DNA from: Halobacillus hunanensis
GTDB taxonomy: Bacteria; Bacillota; Bacilli; Bacillales; Halobacillaceae
DNA length: 64,000 nt
NCBI RefSeq assembly: GCF_900166655.1
Contig: NZ_FVZB01000006.1
Span: 744,001 to 808,000 of the forward strand
Direction: 5' to 3'
A model generated the notes under the pieces. It was not told the origin of the DNA and did no database searches. It saw nothing but the letters and a program-made list of their open reading frames with translations. A program made the position numbers and the translations under genes. The number at the start of each line of letters is the position of its first letter. The first letter of the stretch is position 1. This document shows, piece by piece, positions 8,414-15,723 of this stretch.

Positions 8414-9421
8414 ATGATGTCCGAAGAAAAGACTTACGATATTACCATTATTGGAGCAGGTCCAGTTGGTCTTTTTACAGCTTTTTATGCAGGCATGAGA
8501 AAAGCATCTGTTAACGTGATCGATAGCTTACCTGAAGTCGGCGGTCAGTTGTCCGCCTTGTATCCTGATAAGTATATTTACGATGTGGGCGGCTTTCCGA
8601 AAATTAAAGCACAAGAACTAGTTGATCAATTACATGAGCAAGCACAGACTTTTTCCCCTAATTGGAGCCTGGAACAATCGGTTGAAAACGTGATCCGTTT
8701 AGAAGATGGCACGTTTAAACTAGAGACTTCAACGGCCACCCACTACTCACGAAGCGTTATTATTACGGCGGGAGCCGGTGCCTTTCAGCCTAGAAAACTA
8801 AAGGTGGAACGCGCAGACAGCTACGAAAACAACTGCCTTCATTACGCCGTCAAAGATTTACATCAATTCAAGGATCGGCGGGTTGTCGTCTGCGGTGGTG
8901 GCGATTCAGCAGTAGATTGGTCGCTAGCCTTGGAACCAATTGCCAAAGAAGTCACCCTGATTCACCGGCGCCCTTCCTTTCGCGCTCATGAACACAGTCT
9001 CTCGCTGCTGGAACAGTCGAACGTTAACATGAAGACGCCTTTTGAGGTGAGCAGATTAATCGGAAGAGATGACAAACTCGAGCAAGTGTTAATTCAAGAA
9101 GTGAAAGGGGAAACCACTCATTTACTTGATGTGGAGGACCTTATCGTAAACTTCGGTTTTGTCACGTCACTCGGCCCTTTAAAAACGTGGGGACTGGATA
9201 TCCAAAAAAACGCCATCCAAGTGAACTCAAGAATGGAAACTAATATCCCAGGCATCTTTGCGGCCGGAGATGTTTGCACATACGAAGGGAAAGCTAAGTT
9301 AATCGCAACCGGATTTGGCGAAGCCCCAATTGCGGTCAATCACGCAAAATTATTAGTCGATCCAAAAGCAAGACTGCATGCAGGACACAGCACAAGTATT
9401 TTTGCAGCTTCCGCCAAATAA
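8414..9421 (+). CDS. Ferredoxin/flavodoxin-NADP reductase, TrxB-like (YumC type)
   Basis: A 335-residue two-domain flavoprotein. The FAD site [16 protein letters not shown] is at the N-terminus, a second Rossmann motif [14 protein letters not shown] binds NADPH, and [24 protein letters not shown] is the C-terminal FAD contact. There is no CxxC between the domains, so it is a type 2 ferredoxin-NADP reductase rather than thioredoxin reductase. ATG 8414 lies eight bases after AGGAG; ATG 8408 is too close. As first gene of a catabolic operon with a paa-like operator, and with PaaE absent, it may feed electrons to PaaABC; this is inference. Confidence 0.85.
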   Translation: MMSEEKTYDITIIGAGPVGLFTAFYAGMRKASVNVIDSLPEVGGQLSALYPDKYIYDVGGFPKIKAQELVDQLHEQAQTFSPNWSLEQSVENVIRLEDGTFKLETSTATHYSRSVIITAGAGAFQPRKLKVERADSYENNCLHYAVKDLHQFKDRRVVVCGGGDSAVDWSLALEPIAKEVTLIHRRPSFRAHEHSLSLLEQSNVNMKTPFEVSRLIGRDDKLEQVLIQEVKGETTHLLDVEDLIVNFGFVTSLGPLKTWGLDIQKNAIQVNSRMETNIPGIFAAGDVCTYEGKAKLIATGFGEAPIAVNHAKLLVDPKARLHAGHSTSIFAASAK

Positions 9422-9466
9422 TTTTTCAGCAAAACGACCGTAACCTATTCACAGGAGGAAACACAG

Positions 9467-10243
9467 ATGAGCAAAGTTGAAACAGAAAAAACAGGTTCTA
9501 TAGCCACCATTACGTTAAACCGCCCAGAACGATTGAATTGCCTTGATTTTGACACACTCCAACAATTAGAGGAGGTCCTTCAAGATCTTCAAACAGATCG
9601 AGAAATCCGCGCGATTATGTTTACCGGCGCAGGTGAAAAAGCCTTTAGCGCAGGAGCGGATTTGAAAGAACGACAAACCTTGAATGAACAAGAAGTAAGA
9701 CGAAATGTTACTAAAATTAGACATGTGTTCAACCTTATTGAAGCCATGCCTCAGCCGACGATTGCTGCCATTAATGGCTATGCCTTAGGCGGCGGCTTCG
9801 AACTCTCTTTAGCATGTGACTTCCGTCTAGCCATTCCTGAAGCAAAAATGGGATTAACCGAAGTGAGTTGGGCGATTATCCCAGGTGCCGGCGGAACGCA
9901 GCGACTCACGAATTTAATTGGTCCCTCCCATGCTAAGGAGTTGATCCTGACTGCTCGAAAAATAGAAGCTGATACAGCGAAGGAGTTAGGAATTCTTAAC
10001 CGGGTCGTGTCAAAAGAAGCATTACTGACCGAAGCCGCTTCCCTGGCCAATGAAATATCAGCGAATGGCCCATTGGCAGTCATCCAGGCTAAATACGCTA
10101 TTAACCAGGCAGCGAACGTTGATATTCATACGGGATTAGCGATCGAAGCTAAAGCTTATGAAGTGATTATTCCTACAGAAGACCGGATAGAAGCCTTACA
10201 TGCTTTTAACGAAAAACGACCAGCCAATTTTAAAGGGAAATGA
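9467..10243 (+). CDS. Enoyl-CoA hydratase (PaaF-like)
   Basis: A 258-residue crotonase-family enzyme. The oxyanion-hole segments are AFSAGADLKE and GYALGGGFELSLACD, and both catalytic glutamates of hydratases are present, Glu112 (GGFELS) and Glu132 (LTEVSW), 20 residues apart as in classical enoyl-CoA hydratase, followed by IPGAGGTQRL. It probably hydrates an enoyl-CoA in the lower phenylacetate pathway (PaaF role), though other acyl-CoA routes are possible. It follows the reductase gene after 45 bases with a good AGGAGG site and precedes two thioesterases. Confidence 0.85.
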   Translation: MSKVETEKTGSIATITLNRPERLNCLDFDTLQQLEEVLQDLQTDREIRAIMFTGAGEKAFSAGADLKERQTLNEQEVRRNVTKIRHVFNLIEAMPQPTIAAINGYALGGGFELSLACDFRLAIPEAKMGLTEVSWAIIPGAGGTQRLTNLIGPSHAKELILTARKIEADTAKELGILNRVVSKEALLTEAASLANEISANGPLAVIQAKYAINQAANVDIHTGLAIEAKAYEVIIPTEDRIEALHAFNEKRPANFKGK

Positions 10244-10267
10244 TTTAATTCGGAAGGAGAATGAGAC

Positions 10268-10660
10268 ATGAAGACAGGGCTTCAGGTCGGAGATAAGGCG
10301 GTCATAAAAGCAAAAGTAACCCCTGACATGTTTGCACAATTTGGTGGAGAAATCGTCCACCCCGCCTATTCTACTGTCACGATGGTCTATCACATGGAAT
10401 GGGCCTCAAGGAAACTCATCCTTCCCTATCTAACTCCTGAAGAAGAAGGAATGGGAGCTTCCGTCCAGGTCAAGCATTTAGCCCCTTCCGGTGAGGGCGA
10501 GCCCATCGAGGTGACCGCGACCGTAACTGAAATTCGTCCGAAATCAATATGGACTCACGTCAGCGTAAAAAATGGCCAGCGGCAAATTGGAGAAGGCCAC
10601 GTCAAACAAGCCATTTTGTTAAAAGAATACATTAGCAGACAACTCACCGCACACCAGTAA
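10268..10660 (+). CDS. FlK-like hotdog thioesterase
   Basis: A 130-residue hotdog-fold protein. Compared with fluoroacetyl-CoA thioesterase FlK, the catalytic Thr-Glu-His set is kept: Thr36 and Glu44 (STVTMVYHMEWAS) with the same eight-residue spacing, and His70 (VKHLAPS). FlK-type enzymes hydrolyse small or toxic acyl-CoA thioesters; here one could rescue CoA from dead-end ring metabolites. It lies 24 bases after the hydratase and 25 before a second, unrelated thioesterase, so the operon carries two CoA-release enzymes. The substrate is not known. Confidence 0.75.
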   Translation: MKTGLQVGDKAVIKAKVTPDMFAQFGGEIVHPAYSTVTMVYHMEWASRKLILPYLTPEEEGMGASVQVKHLAPSGEGEPIEVTATVTEIRPKSIWTHVSVKNGQRQIGEGHVKQAILLKEYISRQLTAHQ

Positions 10661-10685
10661 GCTCACTAGCAAGGGAGGAACTATC

Positions 10686-11135
10686 TTGAAATCTGTCATC
10701 AACGAAAGCGATCTGCACCATCGCTATAAAACCGAAATCATTGCAACCATGGAGAACGAGCCTTACGCTCAATTTCTCGGCATTAAATTAGTAGACATCG
10801 GCGAAGGAACGGCTTCAGCCAAACTAGATATAGAAGACCACATGCTAAACGCACACGGAACCGTTCATGGAGCTATAACTTTTGCAATTGCAGATTATGT
10901 TTTTGCAGCAGCCTCCAACTCTTACGGAAAAACGGCTGTAGGCATATCTACTACTATGAACTATATGGCTGCTGGAGAAAAAGGAGCACAACTCCGCGCA
11001 ACGGCTATTGAGGAGAAGAAGAATCATAAAATGGCCTGGTATAAAGTCAAAATCGAGAGTGATAATGTGTTAATTGCTACCATGGAAGCGGTGGCTTACC
11101 GTAAAAATCACTATTTTGTTCCAGTAGAGGAATAA
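10686..11135 (+). CDS. paaI: PaaI-type acyl-CoA thioesterase
   Basis: A 149-residue hotdog thioesterase with the PaaI signature NAHGTVHGAITFAIAD: Asn55, His57, His61 and Asp70, where the Asn-Asp spacing of 15 equals that of the E. coli PaaI active site. PaaI removes CoA from ring-hydroxylated phenylacetyl-CoA by-products and so protects the CoA pool. The start is TTG at 10686, seven bases after GGAGG, with no better codon. It is the last gene of the operon that begins at 8414 and is followed by a terminator. Confidence 0.85.
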   Translation: MKSVINESDLHHRYKTEIIATMENEPYAQFLGIKLVDIGEGTASAKLDIEDHMLNAHGTVHGAITFAIADYVFAAASNSYGKTAVGISTTMNYMAAGEKGAQLRATAIEEKKNHKMAWYKVKIESDNVLIATMEAVAYRKNHYFVPVEE

Positions 11136-11143
11136 GAGCATGT

Positions 11144-11180
11144 AGAGGGGCACCTATTGAATGATGCCCCTCTGCTGTAT
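11144..11180 (+). terminator. Terminator of the 8.4-11.1 kb operon
   Basis: AGAGGGGCA / TGCCCCTCT stem (11144-11152 and 11165-11173) with a T-rich tail that is not a pure T run. Confidence 0.65.
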
Positions 11181-11200
11181 TTATTGAAATGAATGTGTAG

Positions 11201-11330
11201 CGCTCCTATTAAGCCTATTTTCGCTCACAAATCCAAAAATACGATCGCTTTTCGTTCTGATCGCTCCCCATCCCATCCATTTCGCTCACTTCCAAGCAAT
11301 TTACGCTCGCTACCTCGCATTTTGGCGAAG
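11201..11330. repeat. Array of short motifs at 20-21 bp spacing (array 2, CGCTC type)
   Basis: CGCTC cores start at 11201, 11222, 11262, 11283 and 11304. A degenerate unit around 11243-11248 fills the 40-base step, so the array keeps a 20-21 base rhythm. Each core tends to be preceded by TTT or TA and followed by C, and the bases between are unrelated. An open frame crossing it is treated as chance. It fills the gap between the thioesterase operon and the membrane protein pair. Confidence 0.7.
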
Positions 11331-11453
11331 AACCTGGCAGCAATCTTGCATATACCACAGATTCCGAAGCATGATAAACTTAAAAACCATACATACCTCC
11401 CCAACAATTGGATAATCTAACTTTAAAACAGATTTTAACCAAGGCGGGGTCAC

Positions 11454-11990
11454 ATGCACATTTTCATAACGATTTGGGCTGTAGCAGCAGCTTGGCGCTG
11501 GGCTGATTGGAGCCGGTTTCGTGAATTCCACGCGACAATGATTTACATGCCCGCAATGGATTTATTATATTTTTATTTTACACATAACTACCCACTATGG
11601 ACGGTACAATCACATTTCGGACTCCCCCACACAGGAGTAGCATTATTATATACGTTTATTGTCTTTCCCTGCACAGTTATCCTGTTTCTATCCAATTACC
11701 CGGATACGCTGAGTAAGCAAATTATTCATGTTGGAAAATGGGTCTTACTATACGTGGGCACCGAATGGATCGGTCATTTAACAAGAGCTATTTATTATGA
11801 TAATGGCTGGTCATTGGGATGGTCATTCTTATTTGTGATTGTTATGTTCCCTATGCTGATACTTCATTATAAGCGACCGTCTCTTGCTTATATAGCTTCA
11901 GTGATTATTATCGTCATTCTCATTTATTCGTTTGATGTACCTTGGACTTCCACACATGTTGATGAGGAGACATTACTATGGAAATTATAA
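11454..11990 (+). CDS. CBO0543-family membrane protein, first of a pair
   Basis: A 178-residue polytopic membrane protein with about five hydrophobic segments. MIYMPAMDLLYFYFTHNYPLW and the later GTEWIGHLTRAIYYDNGW resemble the CBO0543 family found in many Bacillaceae; no function is established. A GGCGGGGT sequence lies just upstream of the ATG. The last 13 bases overlap the next gene, also an integral membrane protein, so the two are probably translated together. Confidence 0.7.
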   Translation: MHIFITIWAVAAAWRWADWSRFREFHATMIYMPAMDLLYFYFTHNYPLWTVQSHFGLPHTGVALLYTFIVFPCTVILFLSNYPDTLSKQIIHVGKWVLLYVGTEWIGHLTRAIYYDNGWSLGWSFLFVIVMFPMLILHYKRPSLAYIASVIIIVILIYSFDVPWTSTHVDEETLLWKL

Positions 11991-12439
11991 TGCTGCGTGT
12001 TTTTCTCTTTATTGGAATAGGACTCTTTATACTAGCTCTAAGAAGACCACCGCAGAAGGATTGGTTGTTAATTTATTTTATTTCAGCATACTTCGGAAGC
12101 TTCATAGGAGCTCTTGTAGTTGCACACCACCTCATTTCTTATCCAGTAACTTTTCTTAAACCACCCTTTCATTCCAGCGTTCTTTTTGAGTTTCTGTTAT
12201 TACCCATAGTATGTACGTATTATTATCAAACCTCTTATCAATCGGGTATTTTCGGATTTATTTGGCAAGCAGGATTCTATAGTAGTGTTTTGACCATTAT
12301 TGAATTCTTTTTAGAAGGATACACAGATCTTATCGAATACCATCAATGGAAGTGGTACTTTACTTTAATTACTGTATTTACGTTTCTGATATGTGTGCGT
12401 TCGCTGATGTGGGTGATCCATAAGAAGACAAGTACTTGA
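11978..12439 (+). CDS. Membrane protein, second of a pair
   Basis: A 153-residue protein with four or five predicted membrane helices and short loops, such as GLFILALRRPPQKDWLLIYF at the N-terminus. It overlaps the preceding CBO0543-type gene by 13 bases and its ATG follows GAGGAG. Gene pairs of this kind are common in spore-formers and have no known role. An ATG at 11990 is an alternative start. It converges on the amidase gene across a shared terminator. Confidence 0.65.
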   Translation: MEIIMLRVFLFIGIGLFILALRRPPQKDWLLIYFISAYFGSFIGALVVAHHLISYPVTFLKPPFHSSVLFEFLLLPIVCTYYYQTSYQSGIFGFIWQAGFYSSVLTIIEFFLEGYTDLIEYHQWKWYFTLITVFTFLICVRSLMWVIHKKTST

Positions 12440-12467
12440 ATTCAATGACTTTCCTTCCCTATCCAAA

Positions 12468-12513
12468 AAACACCTTCAAACGTCATGATAACGCTTGAAG
12501 GTGTTTCGATTTT
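12468..12513. terminator. Bidirectional terminator
   Basis: AAACACCTTCAA (12468-12479) and TTGAAGGTGTTT (12495-12506) form a 12-bp stem. T-rich tracts lie on both outer sides, serving the convergent genes. Confidence 0.85.
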
Positions 12514-13554
12514 TTAAAAATAATCCATAAGACCTTGAGTAATGGCTTCAGCTACATTAGCCTTATAGCTTGCCGTCTTCAGCTTTTCCACCTCGATCGG
12601 ATTCGAGATAAAACCAAGTTCAACAAGAACCGATGTATCACTGTTTTCCCTCAGCACATGAAAGTCTCCAAACCTCACACCATCATTCTGCAGACCCGTA
12701 TGAGCAACTAACTGATCTTGAATTTGATCAGCAAGCCCTTTGTCTGCATCTGAATAATAATAGGTGCTAATGCCGCGGGCACTTGAGTAAATACTAGAGT
12801 TATAATGCAAACTAATGAAAGCGTGTGTGTTGTAATCATTGCTGATGGACACGCGCTCCTCAAGGGATAAATAACGGTCACTCGACCTCGTCATGATTAC
12901 CGTCGCGCCTGCCTGCTCCAGTTGCTCCGAAACGACCTGAGCTGTCGGTAAGGTCATGTTCTTCTCGTGGCCGTCGTAATATCCTATAGCACCAGGATCA
13001 TACCCGCCGTGTCCTGCATCGAGCACCACGTTTATACCTTCTAACGAGGATGAACTCGGCGGCTCAGATGATGAGCCGCTCGTAAGAAGCCAACCTGCGA
13101 TCCAGCCGCTGCCTCCCGAAACCTGCACTTGAACCCAGTCGTTGGACTTTTCGATAACTGTAAAAGTATCCCCGCGATAAACGAGTCCAAGACTGTCGTG
13201 ACCCGTTCCCGGACCAGTCCGTAGGTGAGCCGCATCCACACTAACGGAAACTTGTCCGCCTTGAGAAGAATTGGAGTCCGTCTCAACCAAATAGTATCCG
13301 GCAACCCAGCCGACTTGACCATCATAATTAATACGAGCCCAGCCATATCGATGCTCGTAAACCGTAACCAGAGCCTGATCATCCAGCGAACCAATGACCG
13401 ACGACTCAAGACCCGGCCCACTTCTCACATTCAGATTGGTGGCTTCCACCCGATATGTAGTCCCTTCCTCAGCAGCAACCTTCGGGGTCAAAAAAGTGAA
13501 CAACATCATAAAACTTAGACAAGCCACCAACAACGTAAAACTACTTTTCCTCAC
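12514..13554 (-). CDS. N-acetylmuramoyl-L-alanine amidase with two SH3b domains
   Basis: A 346-residue secreted cell-wall hydrolase. The first 28 residues are a signal peptide (positive start, LLVACLSFMMLFTFL, cleavage near VAA). Two bacterial SH3 domains follow (about 34-95 and 102-162), each with the LNVRSGPG/LRTGPG motif, then a serine-rich linker and an Amidase_3 domain. Zinc ligands are seen in DAGHGGYDPGA, the Glu of GHEKN and SLHYNSS, and the catalytic Glu in LVELGFISNP. It cuts the stem peptide from N-acetylmuramic acid. It is a single-gene unit and probably acts in wall turnover, cell separation or mother-cell lysis. Confidence 0.93.
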   Translation of the reverse strand: MRKSSFTLLVACLSFMMLFTFLTPKVAAEEGTTYRVEATNLNVRSGPGLESSVIGSLDDQALVTVYEHRYGWARINYDGQVGWVAGYYLVETDSNSSQGGQVSVSVDAAHLRTGPGTGHDSLGLVYRGDTFTVIEKSNDWVQVQVSGGSGWIAGWLLTSGSSSEPPSSSSLEGINVVLDAGHGGYDPGAIGYYDGHEKNMTLPTAQVVSEQLEQAGATVIMTRSSDRYLSLEERVSISNDYNTHAFISLHYNSSIYSSARGISTYYYSDADKGLADQIQDQLVAHTGLQNDGVRFGDFHVLRENSDTSVLVELGFISNPIEVEKLKTASYKANVAEAITQGLMDYF

Positions 13555-13816
13555 AACAGTAATAAAACCCTCACTCCTCTCTCCTCATTCTCTACTAACT
13601 AAAACTATAGAACCATAGTTTTAAGTTGGATTGGTTTCAATATTGTAACAATATTCTGCAAAACGTAACATATCTCTCCATAAAATTAATGCTAATAAAC
13701 TAGTTCAGGAGGAAATAAAAGGATTTAATGGAAATGTATACTGAATGAGGGGTACTTTTTAATTTGTCCTGAAGAGGTACTTTAAGCGCATAAAGCGACC
13801 GTGGACTTTTTAGGGG

Positions 13817-13967
13817 AGAATCATTTAGTTGAAGGGTAGAATCTTCGACTTGAAGGGTCGAACCCTCGCCTCGAAGGGCCGAATCTTGCCTCGTAGGGGA
13901 GAATCACTGGCTTGAAGGGCCGAATCCTTGCTGCGAAAGGAAGTATCTCCGTCTTGATGGCAGAATA
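13817..13967. repeat. Array of short motifs at 20-21 bp spacing (array 3, GAATC type)
   Basis: Eight units around (A/C)GAATC start at 13817, 13838, 13859, 13880, 13900, 13921, 13942 and 13962: steps 21, 21, 21, 20, 21, 21, 20. Most units read like TTGAAGGGxCGAATC. The core differs from the CTAAC and CGCTC arrays but the period is the same. The surrounding gap 13555-14280 otherwise holds only the 41-bp repeat and the mazEF promoter. Confidence 0.75.
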
Positions 13968-14031
13968 AATGCATCACCCCGCCAAAAACATACCTCCAAA
14001 TCGAAATCCCCCTTCTATTTAACTCAACTAA

Positions 14032-14072
14032 CGTATGCAGCCCCATACATTCAGCAACAATGGTACAAACAT
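14032..14072 (+). repeat. 41-bp direct repeat, copy 1
   Basis: CGTATGCAG then CCCATACATTCAGCAACAAT and GGTACAAACAT. The copy at 22629-22669 is in the same orientation with only a few mismatches. There it leads straight into a small membrane ORF; here the frame stops after four codons, so this copy may be a decayed version of that locus. Confidence 0.65.
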
Positions 14073-14207
14073 AAAAATGAGTTGCACTTGTTATGTGCGT
14101 CCCGTATTAGTATAAAAGTTTTTAGCTGGCGTACCTAAGATTAATGAGACTGCTCAACTATTGATTTCAGAGAAAAAAATGTATCTTTTTTCAAATTGCG
14201 GGTATAG

Positions 14208-14228
14208 ATATATATTAATATATATAAT
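14208..14228 (+). promoter_or_regulatory. mazEF promoter with AT palindrome
   Basis: ATATATATTAATATATAT (14208-14225) is a perfect 18-bp palindrome overlapping the -10 sequence TATAAT (14223-14228). MazE/MazEF complexes usually repress their own promoter at such alternating palindromes, so this is a likely operator; no clear -35 is seen. Confidence 0.55.
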
Positions 14229-14280
14229 AGCAAAAGGGGATGGTATAATGAGTACAAACCAAAGGAAAGAGGTGTCTTAT

Positions 14281-14517
14281 ATGGCTAAAGTTCAACAATG
14301 GGGCGGTAGCTTAGGTGTAAGGATCCCTCAAAAGGCAGCACAACGCATAGGGATAGTACATGGATCAGAAATGACATTAACCGTTGATGATAATGGTATT
14401 CGTTTAGAGCCAGTCAAGCAGAAACCTACATTAGATACCTTGCTATCCCAAGTCACCCCAGATAATCAGCACAAGGAAGTTGACTTTGGTCATCCTGAGG
14501 GAGATGAGCTGATTTAA
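14281..14517 (+). CDS. mazE: MazE-type antitoxin (AbrB fold)
   Basis: A 78-residue antitoxin. The N-terminal KVQQWGGSLGVRIPQKAAQR is the swapped-hairpin AbrB/MazE DNA-binding domain, and the acidic C-terminus (HKEVDFGHPEGDELI) is the usual toxin-wrapping tail. The ATG at 14281 follows AGAGGTG; a longer frame upstream lacks a ribosome binding site. Its stop overlaps the mazF start by one base. It neutralises MazF and, with it, should repress the upstream palindrome. Confidence 0.88.
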   Translation: MAKVQQWGGSLGVRIPQKAAQRIGIVHGSEMTLTVDDNGIRLEPVKQKPTLDTLLSQVTPDNQHKEVDFGHPEGDELI

Positions 14518-14846
14518 TGGCGGAAGTTCCGGAACGTGGCGAATTAGTATATATCAACTTCAATCCCCAATCAGGGAATGAACAAGCGGTAAAACGACCT
14601 GCCATTGTATTATCTCCGCAAGCATTTAATAAAGTTACGTCATTTGCAGTAGTCTGTCCGATCACTAGCAAGAAAAAGGGCTATCCGTTTGAAGTAGAGA
14701 TTCCAGACGGTTTAGGTATATCAGGCGTGATTTTAACGGATCAGTTAAAAAGTTTAGACTGGAGAACAAGAAAACTAACTATCAAAGACCAAGCACCACC
14801 TCATGTCGTTCAGGATTGCCTGGATAAAATCCACACTTTCATTTAG
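14517..14846 (+). CDS. mazF: MazF/ChpB-type endoribonuclease toxin
   Basis: A 109-residue PemK/MazF-fold RNase that cuts mRNA at short sequences. The motifs RGELVYINFNPQSGNEQ, KRPAIVLSP, CPITSKKKGYPFEV and LTDQLKSLDWR are those of the proteobacterial MazF/ChpB subgroup, not of the chromosomal NdoA toxin of Bacillus. This suggests the pair was acquired horizontally. Catalytic Arg (KRPAIV) and Thr (PITS) are kept, so the toxin should be active. Confidence 0.88.
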   Translation: MAEVPERGELVYINFNPQSGNEQAVKRPAIVLSPQAFNKVTSFAVVCPITSKKKGYPFEVEIPDGLGISGVILTDQLKSLDWRTRKLTIKDQAPPHVVQDCLDKIHTFI

Positions 14847-14865
14847 ATATTCTCAGAAACAAAAC

Positions 14866-14900
14866 AATCGCCTGATCAATGAAGCTCAGGCGATTTCCCC
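14866..14900 (+). terminator. Hairpin after mazF
   Basis: AATCGCCTGA / TCAGGCGATT (14866-14875 and 14886-14895), then TTCCCC: a good stem with a weak T tail. A related CACCTGAGC...CCAGGCG hairpin recurs near 15085-15110 as part of a local duplication. Confidence 0.6.
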
Positions 14901-14935
14901 GTAGAAATAATAAGGGTTGTTCGTGAATGCCCCCC

Positions 14936-14990
14936 TTATTGTATCTCCATATTCCGCTCGAACTCCCTCACATTCTCTTCAAAATCAATG
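14936..14990 (-). pseudogene. C-terminal fragment of a small ORF duplicated at 15155-15337
   Basis: The minus strand encodes ENVREFERNMEIQ and a stop, parallel to DEKMREFKRNMEKQ at the end of the intact ORF at 15155. The flanking hairpin and GTTCGTGAATG are repeated too, so a segment of about 120 bases was duplicated and one copy decayed. The rest of 14991-15154 shows no gene. Confidence 0.6.
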
Positions 14991-15154
14991 CGCACCTTCT
15001 TTCGTCAAAGGATTCGTCGAAAGATGTTGGAATAAATATTTCCCGGGAAATTATCATAACTTATAGGAGTATTATGTCAAAAAAACACCTGAGCAATGAA
15101 GCCCAGGCGCTTTTCCCATAGGTATATTAAGAGCTGTTCGTGAATGACGCTCCC

Positions 15155-15337
15155 TTATTGTTTTTCCATATTCCGCTTAAACTCCCTCATCTTCTCATCA
15201 GCTACCAATTCGATAGGCTTCTCCTGATCGGCAGCGACCCCTATTTGTTTTCCACGATCATCATTAATGATCCGATCTCTTTGACCGTCGCGGTGGGGAG
15301 TTGGTTCGGAATGAGTGTTCTCTGAATCCTTCGGCAT
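15155..15337 (-). CDS. Small hydrophilic protein, unknown function
   Basis: A 60-residue charged protein (MPKDSENTHSEPTPHRDGQR at the start, KMREFKRNMEKQ at the end) with no membrane segment and no motif I recognise. The start is the ATG at 15335-15337, nine bases after AGGAGG; the ATG at 15346 abuts the ribosome binding site. The strong ribosome binding site and the decayed duplicate at 14936 support a real gene. Low complexity and high charge suggest a small cytosolic or spore protein, which is a guess. Confidence 0.55.
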   Translation of the reverse strand: MPKDSENTHSEPTPHRDGQRDRIINDDRGKQIGVAADQEKPIELVADEKMREFKRNMEKQ

Positions 15338-15587
15338 ATAGTTCATCCTCCTTTATCATAATTTGGATGAAGAACCTATGAATTATACCTCCTCAGTAGA
15401 TGACTTTGTTATAAGGTATCTTTGCACAGTTGCCAGTATCTAATTATGTCAGGAAACCAACAACATTGGAAATGGAACATTCATCAAAAAGATGGCTAAA
15501 CATAAATATTATTTATTTATGGATTTTTACAGTTGAATCTAAGGAGATCATTAATCGGACTCTGCAATTCTTGTTAGAAAAGCAATT

Positions 15588-15620
15588 AAACTGCCATACC
15601 CGTATAGGGTGTGGCAGTTT
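15588..15620 (-). terminator. Hairpin downstream of the amine-oxidation operon
   Basis: AAACTGCCATACCC / GGGTGTGGCAGTTT with a five-base loop, about 100 bases after the last gene of the minus-strand operon. On that strand it is followed by AATTGCTTTT. The remaining 15338-15723 gap shows no gene. Confidence 0.6.
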
Positions 15621-15723
15621 AGAGCGAATCATGGAAGAAAAAATCTCTTGCAGAAATAGCCACCTTGTTTGGCTTTAAACACATTCCAGGTTATCCACAA
15701 AGGAATTTCCTAAAAAGATATTC

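Noticed and set aside
15430-15678. 82-residue plus-strand frame spanning a hairpin
   Set aside because: It crosses the AAACTGCC hairpin, lacks a ribosome binding site and looks like random translation.
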